Notes: generated by a model from the sequence alone, not told the origin. A DNA stretch of 64,000 bases from Micavibrio sp. UBA1850 (GCA_002338525.1 DDIM01000004.1:1-64000); one strand, 5' to 3'; shown: positions 38,956-48,981, counted from the stretch's first letter. A program made the numbers and translations.

Positions 38956-39555
38956 ATGACAATCATAGTATCTGATAATCCAAAGGAAATAGATGTTCTT
39001 ACGCAAGAACTTTTGATTAGCCCTAAAGTGAAAGGCATTTTACTTAAAAATGTATTCACCAAGCATGTAAATGCCGTCGCACAAACAGCAAGCCTCAGCG
39101 ATGCGTACGCGATGGCAAGCTTTACGCGTATGCTAAATAATGAACAAGGCGCGCTCTATTTCAAATCTAACAACAAAAAAGTAGCCGCCTATTCTGATAT
39201 AGCCATGAAAACGAGAGCGTTGCTTGAACAATCCGCAAAGGCATATTCGAACCGCCATGGAATAGATGATCTAGCCATCAACGTTTCACATCGAGAACAC
39301 AAGCCAGGGCTATATGACATGATGGGCTATGCTAAAAACGGGGTTTTAAGTGCAAATGTTTTGTTTAAGGGCGAAAAACTTAGCCTGATGGGTCAGCACA
39401 TTACACCTACCCCAGGTGACGTTTTAATTACATTCGGCTTTGATAGCCGAAAACAGGGATATTCCAATCATCGTCTTCAAGAGTTTAATTTTACACCAAA
39501 GAAAAACAAAAGCTTGGCAGTCGGCTTAGGCGCAATTGCACACCAAGTCCCTTAA
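38956..39555 (+). CDS. Unknown conserved-looking protein
   Basis: The protein has 199 residues. It is soluble with no signal peptide. It has HREHKPGLYDMMGYAKNGVL and GDVLITFGFDSRK segments, but I cannot assign a family. The start at ATG 38956 follows AAAGAG; an upstream in-frame ATG at 38923 adds 11 residues. Its stop overlaps the stop of the convergent epimerase-like gene by 4 bp. Confidence 0.65.
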   Translation: MTIIVSDNPKEIDVLTQELLISPKVKGILLKNVFTKHVNAVAQTASLSDAYAMASFTRMLNNEQGALYFKSNNKKVAAYSDIAMKTRALLEQSAKAYSNRHGIDDLAINVSHREHKPGLYDMMGYAKNGVLSANVLFKGEKLSLMGQHITPTPGDVLITFGFDSRKQGYSNHRLQEFNFTPKKNKSLAVGLGAIAHQVP

Positions 39556-40514
39556 TTTTTTTTAGGAAACTCCTGCTCGATCGTATAAACCAAAGCTTTT
39601 TCCAGTGGTATGGGCGCTTTAAAGCCACAAGTATCATGCGCCTTCGATGCAGAAAAAACACTGTTTGAACAAAACTTTTGGATACGTATGCGACTGATGG
39701 GGAATGTTTTACGTGTGAGAAACGCAAGCAGATCAAAGCCTGCGCCCGCACAATACCCAAACCAATAAGGAAGACGCAGTCCCACGCCCTCACCTTTTCC
39801 CACATGTGAGCGCACAAGAGAGACAAGAGTGTTCATCTCAAAATCAGGCTTATCGACATAGTTATAAACGTCATGCCCTTCCTTGAACTCCAAAGCATGC
39901 CCGATAAAGGCCGCAATATTTTCAACGTAACACATGGATTTACGGTTTTTACCATCGCCAATCATAATGAATGCGCCTGAGGCAAGTTGGCGCAAAAGAT
40001 TATAAACATTGCCACGGTTACCCGGGCCAAACACAACCGTTGGACGAATAACGGTTAGTGTTTTTCCCTCGCCTTTGCTATACCACGCGTTGTAGCGATC
40101 TTCTGCTTTTGATTTGGTCTCCCCGTACATATTGGAATATTCATGCGGTGCGCTTTCATCAGGGGCACCATCTTGAAACCCGTATACAGCAACAGAACTG
40201 GTAAAAATTTGATGTTTAATGCCTAGCTCGTCTGCTACATCACAGATGTTTTGCGAGCCCTGTACATTTGTATCATGGTATAAGCTCAAGGGGCGCACAT
40301 CATCGCGATGAACCGCCGCTAAATTAATCACAACATCTGCCCCCTTCAAGAAGGCGCGCAGATCATCTTTACGTCGAATGTCACAGTGTGCCGAACGCTC
40401 AGGATATGTTGTACTTTTTACGATATCGCCAATAAAGATGTCGTGCTGTTCTCCGAATTGTCGAATAAATTCTGTTCCAATAAATCCGCTTCCACCCAGT
40501 AACGCTATTTTCAT
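39552..40514 (-). CDS. NAD-dependent sugar epimerase/dehydratase family protein
   Basis: The protein has 320 residues and is an extended SDR. GGSGFIG at the N-terminus binds the nucleotide; DVVINLAAVHRDDV, SSVAVYG and the catalytic Y-x3-K in YGETKSK follow. It probably modifies a nucleotide sugar for the polysaccharide genes on the opposite strand. The open frame continues 102 codons upstream, but MKIALLGGSGFIG at 40514 is the family start. Confidence 0.87.
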   Translation of the reverse strand: MKIALLGGSGFIGTEFIRQFGEQHDIFIGDIVKSTTYPERSAHCDIRRKDDLRAFLKGADVVINLAAVHRDDVRPLSLYHDTNVQGSQNICDVADELGIKHQIFTSSVAVYGFQDGAPDESAPHEYSNMYGETKSKAEDRYNAWYSKGEGKTLTVIRPTVVFGPGNRGNVYNLLRQLASGAFIMIGDGKNRKSMCYVENIAAFIGHALEFKEGHDVYNYVDKPDFEMNTLVSLVRSHVGKGEGVGLRLPYWFGYCAGAGFDLLAFLTRKTFPISRIRIQKFCSNSVFSASKAHDTCGFKAPIPLEKALVYTIEQEFPKKN

Positions 40515-40580
40515 GTGATCATCCTGTTGCTTTAAAAATGTCTTTCTTGTTTTTACAGGGATTTCTGTAATTATGCCAGT

Positions 40581-41690
40581 ATGAAGGTTGTATATATTAT
40601 TACACGTATGGATGAGTATGGAGGCGCGCAAGTTCACATACGCGATCTTTCCCTCTGGCTTAAAAGCAGAGGACACAAACCCCTTGTATTTTCTGGATGG
40701 CCAGGAAAAGTCTCTGACTATATTGAACATATGGGAATGATTTATAAAGAAGTCCCCGATCTTGTACGGCCCATCAATCCTGTACAAGACTACAAAGCGT
40801 TTATCCAAATCCGCAATCATTTAAAACGTGTAAAGCCAGATATTGTATCATGCCACTCGTCAAAAGCAGGTCTTATTGGTCGTCTGGCGGCCGCGTCATT
40901 AGGAATACCTGTCGTCTTTACGGCACATGGCTGGGCATTTACTGAAAACGTCCCGCAACCCCACCGCACGATCTATAAAATTATCGAAAAAGTAGCCGGC
41001 TGGTTCAGCGCTCACATTATTACAGTCTCAGAGTTTGACCGTGATCTCGCCTTAAAAAGTCATGTCATTAGTAAAAAGAAAATGACAGCCATTCATAACG
41101 GCATGCCTGACATGCCCTACACGCCCCCCGTCGATCAAGACCTCGAACGCAATGTGCGCCTGATTATGGTGGCACGATTTGGTCCACAAAAAGACCACGC
41201 AACCCTCATCAAAGCATTGGCACAATTAAAAGATCTTAATTGGACGCTAGATCTTGTGGGGGGCGGCGATAATAGTGATGTTGGTGATCTTGTCGATGCA
41301 CATGAGCTTACAGACAAAGTGCATTTTTTAGGTGAACAAGAAGATGTTGCATCATGCCTATCTCATGCAGATGTTTATTGTCTCATCTCTCACTGGGAGG
41401 GCTTTCCACGCTCAATCCTAGAGGCGATGCGCGCAGGTTTACCAGTCATCGCCACTGATGTTGCAGGCGTCAAAGAATCCGTCATTGAAAATGAAACAGG
41501 GTTTTGCCCCCCACACGAAGATGTTGATGCGCTTGCAAAATCGTTAAGAACATTGATCACACAACCTCATCTAATACAAAAAATGGGTTTGGCAGGCCGC
41601 AAAAGATTTGAAGAAAACTTCACCTTTGACAAAATGGCAAACAAAACATTGGATATCTACGAACAGGTGCTTTCTAACAAGCAAGATTGA
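40581..41690 (+). CDS. Glycosyltransferase family 4
   Basis: The protein has 369 residues with a GT-B fold. The N-terminal domain has MDEYGGAQVHIRDLS and HSSKAGLIGRLA. The C-terminal donor domain has VARFGPQKDH and the E-x7-E region SHWEGFPRSILEAMRAGLPVIATDVAGVKE. This is typical for lipopolysaccharide or exopolysaccharide assembly on the cytoplasmic face; the sugar is unknown. It is divergent from the epimerase-like gene (66-bp gap). Confidence 0.9.
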   Translation: MKVVYIITRMDEYGGAQVHIRDLSLWLKSRGHKPLVFSGWPGKVSDYIEHMGMIYKEVPDLVRPINPVQDYKAFIQIRNHLKRVKPDIVSCHSSKAGLIGRLAAASLGIPVVFTAHGWAFTENVPQPHRTIYKIIEKVAGWFSAHIITVSEFDRDLALKSHVISKKKMTAIHNGMPDMPYTPPVDQDLERNVRLIMVARFGPQKDHATLIKALAQLKDLNWTLDLVGGGDNSDVGDLVDAHELTDKVHFLGEQEDVASCLSHADVYCLISHWEGFPRSILEAMRAGLPVIATDVAGVKESVIENETGFCPPHEDVDALAKSLRTLITQPHLIQKMGLAGRKRFEENFTFDKMANKTLDIYEQVLSNKQD

Positions 41691-41706
41691 GCGTAGCATA
41701 TCAATT

Positions 41707-42405
41707 ATGTTGAAAAGTAATTGTGTTATGGGTGTCGCTTTAACGATCATGCTAAGTGCATGTGGCGGTCAATATAGCACACCTAAAGACATTCAAAACG
41801 CGCAAAAAACACCCGCCCCTTCTACGCAAGAGGCGTGGATTTTAAACAGCCCTAATCCAAACAAGACTGTAAAAACACCTGTCCCTTCTACGCCTCTCGA
41901 TTCGAACCAAGTAAGAGTTGCGCAAACAGAAACGTTAGAGCAACGCGTAGCAAGACTGGAGTCAGAAATGGCTGCGCTAAAACTGGACATTTCACAAATT
42001 GACCAGCGCTATAATTTAAAAAATGCGCAAGATAATTTTAAGAAACCACCACAGCAAAAAATACAAAATTCAAAACTTAATAATACTAAAGGCAATATTA
42101 GGTTTGGAATAAACGGAAATACAACGCGTATCGTAGTTGATTTAAGCTCTGCAACAAAATATGCGGTAGAACTTGATAATCAAGAGCGGTTCCTACTACT
42201 CACATTAGAGGGTGTTAACGCCGAATTGACCAGTGGAAACGGACAAGGTCTTGTTTCAAATTACACCGTTGATACGCAACCTGAAAATGCGACCAGACTG
42301 ATTTTAAATCTTAATGAAGATGTCAAAATAACCCAACACGAAGCCCTCGGCCCAAGTGGCAAATACGGTCATCGCGTTTTTATTGATTTGATTGCCAGCA
42401 AATAA
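41707..42405 (+). CDS. Lipoprotein with AMIN-like C-terminal domain
   Basis: The protein has 232 residues. The lipobox is M-L-S-A-C19. A Pro/Thr-rich linker with a repeated KTPxPST element and a short coiled coil (EQRVARLESEMAALKLDI) precede a beta-rich domain (~130-232; IRFGINGNTTRIVVDLSS, RFLLLTLEG, RLILNLNEDV). The last part resembles AMIN domains, which bind peptidoglycan or localise secretion and division proteins. It starts 16 bp after the GT4 gene. An earlier in-frame start would lie inside that gene. Confidence 0.7.
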   Translation: MLKSNCVMGVALTIMLSACGGQYSTPKDIQNAQKTPAPSTQEAWILNSPNPNKTVKTPVPSTPLDSNQVRVAQTETLEQRVARLESEMAALKLDISQIDQRYNLKNAQDNFKKPPQQKIQNSKLNNTKGNIRFGINGNTTRIVVDLSSATKYAVELDNQERFLLLTLEGVNAELTSGNGQGLVSNYTVDTQPENATRLILNLNEDVKITQHEALGPSGKYGHRVFIDLIASK

Positions 42406-42411
42406 ATTTTG

Positions 42412-43674
42412 CTACGTTTTTACAAATCTATTCATCACAACGCTTGCTGTAATATCACCTGTCACATTCACTGTGGTACGGCACATATCCAATATTCGAT
42501 CCACTCCCAGAATAAGCGCAATACCTTCTGCGGGAACGCCAATGCCTGCCAAAATCGTTGCCAACACAACAATACCGATACCTGGGATCCCTGGTGTGCC
42601 AATCGACGCACCAACAGTGGTAAGCAGCAGTAGCGCCATTTCGCCCAAGCTTAGATCAACGCCAAAGACTTGGGTAAGGAAGATAGCAGCCACCGCTTGA
42701 TAAAGCGCCGTGCCATCCATGTTGATGGTTGCCCCCAGCGGAATGGTGAAGCCTGAAACTGATTTTGGTATTTTGAGGCCTTCTTGCGCACATTTCAACG
42801 ATACTGGAATTGTCGCAGCGGAGCTTGAGCTGGAAAACGCAATAATTTGTGCCTCACGTATACCTTTAAAAAATGCAGCAATAGACACACCACCGACCCA
42901 TTTTGCAATCATGGCGTAAACAACAATCATGAAGGCCAGCCCCGCCATAACAGTCACCGTGTACATAAACACACTACTCACAGCATCAAAGCCTAGATCA
43001 ATCACGGCCTTTGCCATCAATCCAAACACCGCATAAGGGGCAATAATCATCGCCCATTCAATAATACGCATGGTAATGGATTGCCCTGATTGACAGAGCG
43101 ATAACACAGGCTGACCGGACGCTTTAGGCAGGGTAAGCAGCGCCAAACCTATAAACAAAGAAATGATCACAATCTGTAACATATTCTTTTCCAACTGTGC
43201 TAACGCTGGGTTCGTTGGGATAATATTGGCGATACGTTTGGGAATGGTCAGATCATCTAACACAACGGGTGCACCTTCTTGTGCTTGATTGGCCAATGCC
43301 TGATCGACAAATTCTTGAGATATCACATCGCCTGGCTGTATTGCATAAGTAAGAGACATTCCAATTAATATCGCAACTGAACTCGTTATAATAAAATAAA
43401 CGACTATGCGGCTTCCGATGGTTTTAACAAATCCTAACGCGCCACTATCTGCAATTCCCACAACAATCGAGCAAATCACAAGGGGCACGACGACCATTTT
43501 TAAAATACCTAAAAAAATCAATCCCGGTAGCTCGATCCAAGCGGCAAGCGTTTCCGTCAGCTCGGGTTCTAAAACCGCGCCTGCCTGAGGAGAAAGCGCC
43601 AAGCCGACACCAATACCAATAACCAGACCGAAAAGAATTTTCACCCATAAATGCTTATCTATTTTACTTGTCAT
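42412..43674 (-). CDS. Sodium:dicarboxylate/glutamate symporter (DAACS family)
   Basis: The protein has 420 residues with multiple membrane segments. The serine-rich hairpin (AFSSSSSAATIPVSL) and the NMDGT motif (GATINMDGTALYQA) are diagnostic of Glt/DctA-type transporters. It imports C4-dicarboxylates or acidic amino acids with Na+ or H+. The start at 43674 lies 2 bp after the rhomboid stop, suggesting translational coupling. Confidence 0.93.
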   Translation of the reverse strand: MTSKIDKHLWVKILFGLVIGIGVGLALSPQAGAVLEPELTETLAAWIELPGLIFLGILKMVVVPLVICSIVVGIADSGALGFVKTIGSRIVVYFIITSSVAILIGMSLTYAIQPGDVISQEFVDQALANQAQEGAPVVLDDLTIPKRIANIIPTNPALAQLEKNMLQIVIISLFIGLALLTLPKASGQPVLSLCQSGQSITMRIIEWAMIIAPYAVFGLMAKAVIDLGFDAVSSVFMYTVTVMAGLAFMIVVYAMIAKWVGGVSIAAFFKGIREAQIIAFSSSSSAATIPVSLKCAQEGLKIPKSVSGFTIPLGATINMDGTALYQAVAAIFLTQVFGVDLSLGEMALLLLTTVGASIGTPGIPGIGIVVLATILAGIGVPAEGIALILGVDRILDMCRTTVNVTGDITASVVMNRFVKT

Positions 43675-43676
43675 GA

Positions 43677-44393
43677 CTAACGAACGCCCCTTTTGATGAT
43701 TAAATATGTAAGGGCGAGACCGCCTAGGAACCCGCCAATATGTGCTGCCCACGCAATTGAACTGCCGTCTGTTCCGCCAATGAGCGCAAACACAATGGAA
43801 ATACCAACAAATACACCAATGACGGGAAGTAGTTTTCGGCTCGCTGATAATTTCCCCATTCTATGAAACAAATAAATAACTCCGGCAAATAAACCACTGA
43901 CGCCCCCAGATGCCCCCACCATTGGCACCATAGAGTGAGAGTCCAATGCAAAATGCACACCTGCAGCAATGATTGAAGACCCCCAAAATACACTCATAAG
44001 ATTACGCAACCCCATCATCTTTTCAAAACCCGAGCCAAAGGCTGCAAGCATGACCGCATTTATGCCAACATGCGTAAAACTGCCATGGAATAGGGCATAT
44101 GTGATGGGGGTTAAAATTGTATAGATGAAAAACTCTTGCCCGCCAGTAAATCGCGCAGGCGTAAACCCTAAATACAATGTCATATCATATAAAAAATCTT
44201 GAGAACTGGCTTGGCTAAGCGCCCATAACCCTAAATGTATAGCAATGAGAGCTGCTACTAAATGCTTCACACCGTCAGGCAAGTTGACCATCGGCTCTAC
44301 GGCCTCAGAAGCGCTTTGCGCCTTGTGATCTTGCTTTTGTTTCTTGGCGTTTTTTAATTGTACTACGTTATTTTTGTCTTTATCGTTTTCCAT
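43677..44393 (-). CDS. Rhomboid-family intramembrane serine protease
   Basis: The protein has 238 residues with six or so transmembrane segments after a ~40-residue charged N-tail. The catalytic dyad is S162 in GASGGVSG and H218 in AAHIGGF; H108-x3-N112 in FTHVGINAVML is the conserved oxyanion-side motif. It cleaves membrane-spanning substrates; the target is unknown. I use ATG 44393; the frame extends 17 codons upstream. Confidence 0.9.
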   Translation of the reverse strand: MENDKDKNNVVQLKNAKKQKQDHKAQSASEAVEPMVNLPDGVKHLVAALIAIHLGLWALSQASSQDFLYDMTLYLGFTPARFTGGQEFFIYTILTPITYALFHGSFTHVGINAVMLAAFGSGFEKMMGLRNLMSVFWGSSIIAAGVHFALDSHSMVPMVGASGGVSGLFAGVIYLFHRMGKLSASRKLLPVIGVFVGISIVFALIGGTDGSSIAWAAHIGGFLGGLALTYLIIKRGVR

Positions 44394-44499
44394 GCAAAAC
44401 AGTCTAAAGCAAATAACGCGCAAAACATATCCCCTAAAAATCAAGTTTTAGGGGATACAATAAATTTTGTCTTATGGATATGAACGGTAACGACGCGCG

Positions 44500-45174
44500 C
44501 TACCCTAGGTTCATACCAAACATCGACTGGTTCTTTTCACTGTCATATTTATAAGGCACACCCTCGTTTCCTTTTGCCTCCAAAAATGCAGGTGGCTGAT
44601 ATTTTGTAATGAACTGACCGGCCTTTGACAAAAGGTTAGTGGCCACAATCTTTGATTTTTCAACCTGCGCAATGAACGCATCTAACACGGGGGCAAAAGC
44701 TTCTTCAGCAATTTCCATACCCATCACAACCATTTTCTTAAGGTCGCCTGTTTCTGCAATGCGCCCAGCCACAGCCTCTGAGAAGCCCATAGAGCTTAGC
44801 TTTCTTTTGGCTTTCTTTTTCTGACCTTTACTGCCGCCCGATTTTCCGCCCGATTTGCCTTTAGACTCATCTTCGCTTTCATCATTTGCAGCACGTTTTG
44901 AAACCTCTCCCGACTCAACGTCAATTTCAAAAAATGTCTCTGTTTGTAGGCTCACAGGATATTTTGCAAGCTCTGAAGGTAGAAAGTGAGACGTATCTCC
45001 TGCCAATCCCGCTTTGACTTCAATACGGATTGTTTTAGGATTACGCCAATCATATACAACTGAATGACTTTTAAACTCTCCCGGTTGCGCACACTTTTTA
45101 ACAAAACGCTTCCCTGGATAGAAGCGCTCTTTCAAGCCACACTCTTTTAAAAACGTTTCAATATTAATGTGCAT
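44500..45174 (-). CDS. Unknown protein with Lys/Gly/Ser-rich linker
   Basis: The protein has 224 residues. Two probable globular parts (1-90 and 125-224) flank a low-complexity linker of S/K/G/E residues (~95-123). There is no signal peptide. The ribosome-binding site AAGGAG is 6 nt before ATG 45174. No family is recognised. It is isolated upstream of the rhomboid-symporter pair. Confidence 0.65.
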   Translation of the reverse strand: MHINIETFLKECGLKERFYPGKRFVKKCAQPGEFKSHSVVYDWRNPKTIRIEVKAGLAGDTSHFLPSELAKYPVSLQTETFFEIDVESGEVSKRAANDESEDESKGKSGGKSGGSKGQKKKAKRKLSSMGFSEAVAGRIAETGDLKKMVVMGMEIAEEAFAPVLDAFIAQVEKSKIVATNLLSKAGQFITKYQPPAFLEAKGNEGVPYKYDSEKNQSMFGMNLG

Positions 45175-45424
45175 GATGCACTCCTTTTCTTGTATGTTTC
45201 GTTCGATATGGCTTGAGTATGCCTCGCAAAGGTAAAGAAACGATTAATAAAGCCTAAAACACAAAATAATCGTTATTTTTCATGAATATACATACAAAAC
45301 ACTATGCAAACTTGCGCCTATCCAACACACTAAGGTATCATATACACTATAAGTCACACATTTTTAGACAGTACGCGGCATTTGATAGGCAGCACACTAG
45401 GAAGAAAACACAAAGGTTAACGAT
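45175..45424. other. Divergent AT-rich intergenic region
   Basis: A 250-bp gap between two divergent unknown genes. It presumably holds both promoters, but I see no RNA gene or clear element. Confidence 0.4.
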
Positions 45425-45931
45425 ATGAATTCATCAATCAAAGTTATGACAGCAACAGCCATTTTATTATTCGGTGCAGCACCTATGGCACAAGCCCAAT
45501 CGTCACCAAACAATTACTATCCAACACCGGGTACAACGCAGCCAGGAGACACCGCGCCCCCTTCTGGCGCCAATTATAGATGGCAGGCCCCAGAAGGTGT
45601 TCGCCCGAGTGACCAAACACAGCAATATCAAACACACGCGACAATTGAACAGCGTGAGGCAGAGCGCGCGGCTCTTAACAATGAGGCGGTTAACGCGGCT
45701 GTAGAGCAACAAAACACTGAATATAATGATCCACAAACGCAAGCTGAGATTTCAAAATATCAAGGCGAGTATGCAAAACAGAAAAAAGCCGAATACGACA
45801 AAAATAAAGACAATAAAGTCGACAAAGGTAATATCTACGGCTACAGCGGCGGCGGGAAAAGCAAAAACCCTAGCTATGGCGGCGGTGGCGGCGGTGGCAA
45901 AATTCAGCCAGGCCAGATGAAACTAAAATAA
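45425..45931 (+). CDS. Secreted low-complexity protein
   Basis: The protein has 168 residues. A Sec signal peptide ends near AQAQ (residue 25). The mature part is Pro/Gln/Asn-rich with a helical E/A/Q segment, then a lysine-rich stretch and a run of seven glycines near the C-terminus. No enzymatic domain is seen. It sits next to a second small exported protein of similar style, within an envelope-polysaccharide region. Confidence 0.7.
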   Translation: MNSSIKVMTATAILLFGAAPMAQAQSSPNNYYPTPGTTQPGDTAPPSGANYRWQAPEGVRPSDQTQQYQTHATIEQREAERAALNNEAVNAAVEQQNTEYNDPQTQAEISKYQGEYAKQKKAEYDKNKDNKVDKGNIYGYSGGGKSKNPSYGGGGGGGKIQPGQMKLK

Positions 45932-46003
45932 TATTCTGGTACTTCCAGCTCAAATTTGCGATATTTACAAAGTTAAAGAATTTTTGCGGATAGGACATAT
46001 ACG

Positions 46004-46489
46004 ATGAAAAAATCAATCCTGACACTTACATTAGCCATATTATGTGCAGCAACGCCTGCGCAGGCCGAAGGCCCCATTTTTCTACAAAAAATGAAGGCCG
46101 CATTTTCAAATGATAAATCATCATCACAAAATCAGGCGTCATCACCAGTAAAAGTTACAAACAAGGCGGCAAAACAAAACCAGACACCAGGGGTCATAAA
46201 AGATCAAAAATATATACCGCCTGAGAGCTCAAACATGCAAAAGCGCAAACAACTAAGAAGTGCTGCCTTTGCCAAAGTCGAACAAAATAGAGAGCAAAGA
46301 CAAGAGCTTGCAGAGCAAAAAATTCAGCAAATCAAGTCTGGCCTTGGCAGTAACGGTACGCAGCCAGTCAATCAGGCATCCGGCCAAAACGCACAACAAA
46401 AAGCTCAAAAACGCATCATCATTAAAACTCCAAGTGATGAAGATGAGGGCTCAGGCGGGCCAAAGCCTATTTTCAAAAACTTTAGATAA
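46004..46489 (+). CDS. Secreted basic, Gln/Lys-rich protein
   Basis: The protein has 161 residues. A Sec signal peptide ends at AQA-EG (residue 22). The mature chain is rich in Q, K, S and N, contains a charged helix (KVEQNREQRQELAEQKIQQI) and ends in an acidic/glycine patch and KNFR. No family is recognised. A hairpin terminator follows about 43 bp after the stop. Confidence 0.68.
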   Translation: MKKSILTLTLAILCAATPAQAEGPIFLQKMKAAFSNDKSSSQNQASSPVKVTNKAAKQNQTPGVIKDQKYIPPESSNMQKRKQLRSAAFAKVEQNREQRQELAEQKIQQIKSGLGSNGTQPVNQASGQNAQQKAQKRIIIKTPSDEDEGSGGPKPIFKNFR

Positions 46490-46498
46490 AAATTATTT

Positions 46499-47707
46499 AT
46501 GCAAACGCATAAAAGGAATAACCAAAAAAACAGCCTACAATTTGTAGGCTTTTTTCTTTTCGTTCTTTTTTATGGAACATCAGGATCCCCCACCCCCGAT
46601 CATATCGGCATTATTGAAATTATCGTCTTATTGAGCCTATGTCTTATCATCCGGGTAAAAGGGTTTTCAAATCTATTTGTCGTTTTTGTCGAAAAGAAAA
46701 GCAGCACACCGATTTTATCAAACCCGATAAACTGGCTCGCACTATTTTTTATTTGGGCTACAGTTTGCAGCACGCCGCTTGGCCTGTTTTACGGACATTC
46801 TGTGCAGTTTCTAATCCGCGATTACATCAGTATAATATTCTTATGCATGCCGCTATTTCTAGCGCCCTATTTAGGAAGTGATACATTTAGAAACCGTCTT
46901 TTCGTAACCATAATTGCCATTGGCGCCCTATTTAGCGTACGCGTTCTCACCCAAGATCAAGCCGATACAGGCTCAAGTCATGCGCTATACTTGTCTATAT
47001 CACCAGAGATATTGTTTGCCGCCTGCATCACTCTAGCTATGGCACTGACAACACCGCTTAAAAAAATATATCACATTGGCCTAGCACTTATAATCGCCTA
47101 TTTATGCGCCTACACTTTCGTATCCGGTGAAATGCGCGCAGCCATTGGCGCATGTATTCTAACAATTATCTTGATAAATATTTGGCTATTTATTATTCAC
47201 CCTAAACACGCATTAAAAGTCATGATCCTTCAAGGCATCATTTTGCTATTTACGCAGCAACAATGGCAACCATTACTGGGTGCGCTTCAACAAAAGCAAA
47301 TTTCTTATGGGCTCAATTTAAGAGGCGAAGAACTTCAAGCTGTATTTAATCAACTCAACGGGTCTCTGCCTTCTTATTTATTTGGCTTAGGTTTAGGAGC
47401 GGGCATCGAGTCCCCCTCGTCGGCTGGTTTATATGTGAACTATACGCACAGCCTGTTCTCATCTCTCCTTTTAAAAACAGGCGTGGTCGGCCTTGGCCTC
47501 TTGATAGGCACGCTTGTCACAATAACTATAAAATTAATAAAAAATATAAGCCTGAGAGATAAAAAAGCGGTGAGCCTAACCCTTGCCCTCACCATTACAC
47601 TTTTCATCAACATGCTATTATACGGAGGGTATAAATCAATTGGGTTTGGCTTGTGCTTTGCGCTCCTCATAAGTCTATGTTTTATAAAAAAACAAAAGGA
47701 CAATTAG
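46499..47707 (+). CDS. O-antigen polymerase/ligase-like membrane protein
   Basis: The protein has 402 residues with about 10-11 hydrophobic segments and a larger loop (about 255-320) bearing GLNLRGEELQ and a glycine-rich stretch GLGLGAGIE. This topology matches the Wzy/WaaL/O-antigen-ligase family. It sits directly upstream of glycosyltransferase and Wzz-like genes. The ATG at 46499 lacks a ribosome-binding site, and the first ~18 codons contain an intrinsic terminator; no better start is apparent in frame. Confidence 0.72.
   Translation: MQTHKRNNQKNSLQFVGFFLFVLFYGTSGSPTPDHIGIIEIIVLLSLCLIIRVKGFSNLFVVFVEKKSSTPILSNPINWLALFFIWATVCSTPLGLFYGHSVQFLIRDYISIIFLCMPLFLAPYLGSDTFRNRLFVTIIAIGALFSVRVLTQDQADTGSSHALYLSISPEILFAACITLAMALTTPLKKIYHIGLALIIAYLCAYTFVSGEMRAAIGACILTIILINIWLFIIHPKHALKVMILQGIILLFTQQQWQPLLGALQQKQISYGLNLRGEELQAVFNQLNGSLPSYLFGLGLGAGIESPSSAGLYVNYTHSLFSSLLLKTGVVGLGLLIGTLVTITIKLIKNISLRDKKAVSLTLALTITLFINMLLYGGYKSIGFGLCFALLISLCFIKKQKDN
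46532..46555 (+). terminator. Terminator located inside the next reading frame
   Basis: AGCCTACAA pairs with TTGTAGGCT around one base (effective loop 3-5 nt) and is followed by a T run. It ends the 46004-46489 transcript but overlaps codons 12-19 of the following polymerase-like gene. Confidence 0.7.
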
Positions 47708-47754
47708 CACGCCAGTCATTGCAGGTTTGCTATGTTCATGCTACTGAATAAATC

Positions 47755-48981
47755 ATGAGAAAAAAACCATCCATCGTCTTTATTAACCGTGTTCTGTACC
47801 CTGAAAAAGGGGAAACAGGACGCGTTTTGAGAGATTTGTCTCGTGCCTTTGCACAAGACGGATGGGATGTGTCTATCTTATCCCTACATAGTGATAATAA
47901 CTCAAAACCAACCTCAAAGCACTTGACGATTAAGTCCGCCAAAGCCCGTTTTGGAAAATCACTCATAGGCTATCTATGGGCATGGGCGCGATTGCTCATT
48001 ATGGGGTTACGACACCCGCGTGCTGATATCGTTGTAACAATGACCGATCCGCCGCTTCTCGTTGTTGTTGGTCGCCTTATTTGTCTAATAAAGGGGTCTC
48101 GCCATGTCCACTGGTGCCAAGACCTTTATCCTGATTTGTTTCCTGTTTTGGGATTTCCTAAAATCCTAAAACCGCTTACAAATTGGCTTTCCTCACGCGC
48201 CCTCAAAAAATGCGATAAAGTTGTCGTCATAGGTCGCTGCATGGCACGTAAAATTGCCGACAAAGGGGTTTCGACCTCTATTATTTCTGTTATCCCGAAT
48301 TGGTACAATCCAATGCAAAAAGGGACTGAAAGTAAAAAGCGTAAAAAAGCAGTAACACCGACCAAGACCAAGATTGTACCGCCAAAGGACCAAAAGGATG
48401 TGATTATTGATGAAACACAAAAGTTTCGTGTTTTATACGCAGGATCAATTGGCCGCGCTCACCCCGTTGATACGATTATGCAAGCCGCACAGACCTTGCA
48501 AACAGATGAAACAGACATCGAGTTTACATTCATTAGCGACAAAGTCGGTCATAATAAAATTATGGCTGAAAAAAACGAGCGTGGTCTCAAAAATATTCGC
48601 CTTATCCCCTATCAGCCCGAATCCAGTCTTAAAACAATGATGGAAAGCGGCGACATTCACATCATAAGCCTTGATGAAAAAGCCCAAGGCCTTGTTGTAC
48701 CATCAAAGTTTTACAGCGCCATTGCCGCGGGACGCCCCAGCATTTTCATAGGCCCTAAAAATTGCGAAATTGCAAAGCTTATGCGCGATTTTGAATGCGG
48801 CACATTCATTGAACAGGGTGATACAAAAACGCTTATCGAGACAATCACAGCCTACAGACATGATGAAAAATTCTGGTTCAAACACCAAGAAGGCGCCATT
48901 GAAGCGGCAAAACGTTTTGTCCCACAACAATCATGGCAAGTCTGGCTACAGCGTATGAATGACCTTATGAGACAGCCCTAA
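47755..48981 (+). CDS. Glycosyltransferase family 4
   Basis: The protein has 408 residues, GT-B fold. The N-domain has PEKGETGRVLRDLSRAF and WCQDLYPDLFPVLG; the C-domain has VLYAGSIGRAHP, YQPESSLKTMM and a donor-site region VVPSKFYSAIAAGRP. An unusual Lys/Thr/Pro-rich insert (~185-220) separates the domains. It resembles WbuB/WcaL-type polysaccharide glycosyltransferases. The Wzz-like gene begins 2 bp after its stop. Confidence 0.88.
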   Translation: MRKKPSIVFINRVLYPEKGETGRVLRDLSRAFAQDGWDVSILSLHSDNNSKPTSKHLTIKSAKARFGKSLIGYLWAWARLLIMGLRHPRADIVVTMTDPPLLVVVGRLICLIKGSRHVHWCQDLYPDLFPVLGFPKILKPLTNWLSSRALKKCDKVVVIGRCMARKIADKGVSTSIISVIPNWYNPMQKGTESKKRKKAVTPTKTKIVPPKDQKDVIIDETQKFRVLYAGSIGRAHPVDTIMQAAQTLQTDETDIEFTFISDKVGHNKIMAEKNERGLKNIRLIPYQPESSLKTMMESGDIHIISLDEKAQGLVVPSKFYSAIAAGRPSIFIGPKNCEIAKLMRDFECGTFIEQGDTKTLIETITAYRHDEKFWFKHQEGAIEAAKRFVPQQSWQVWLQRMNDLMRQP

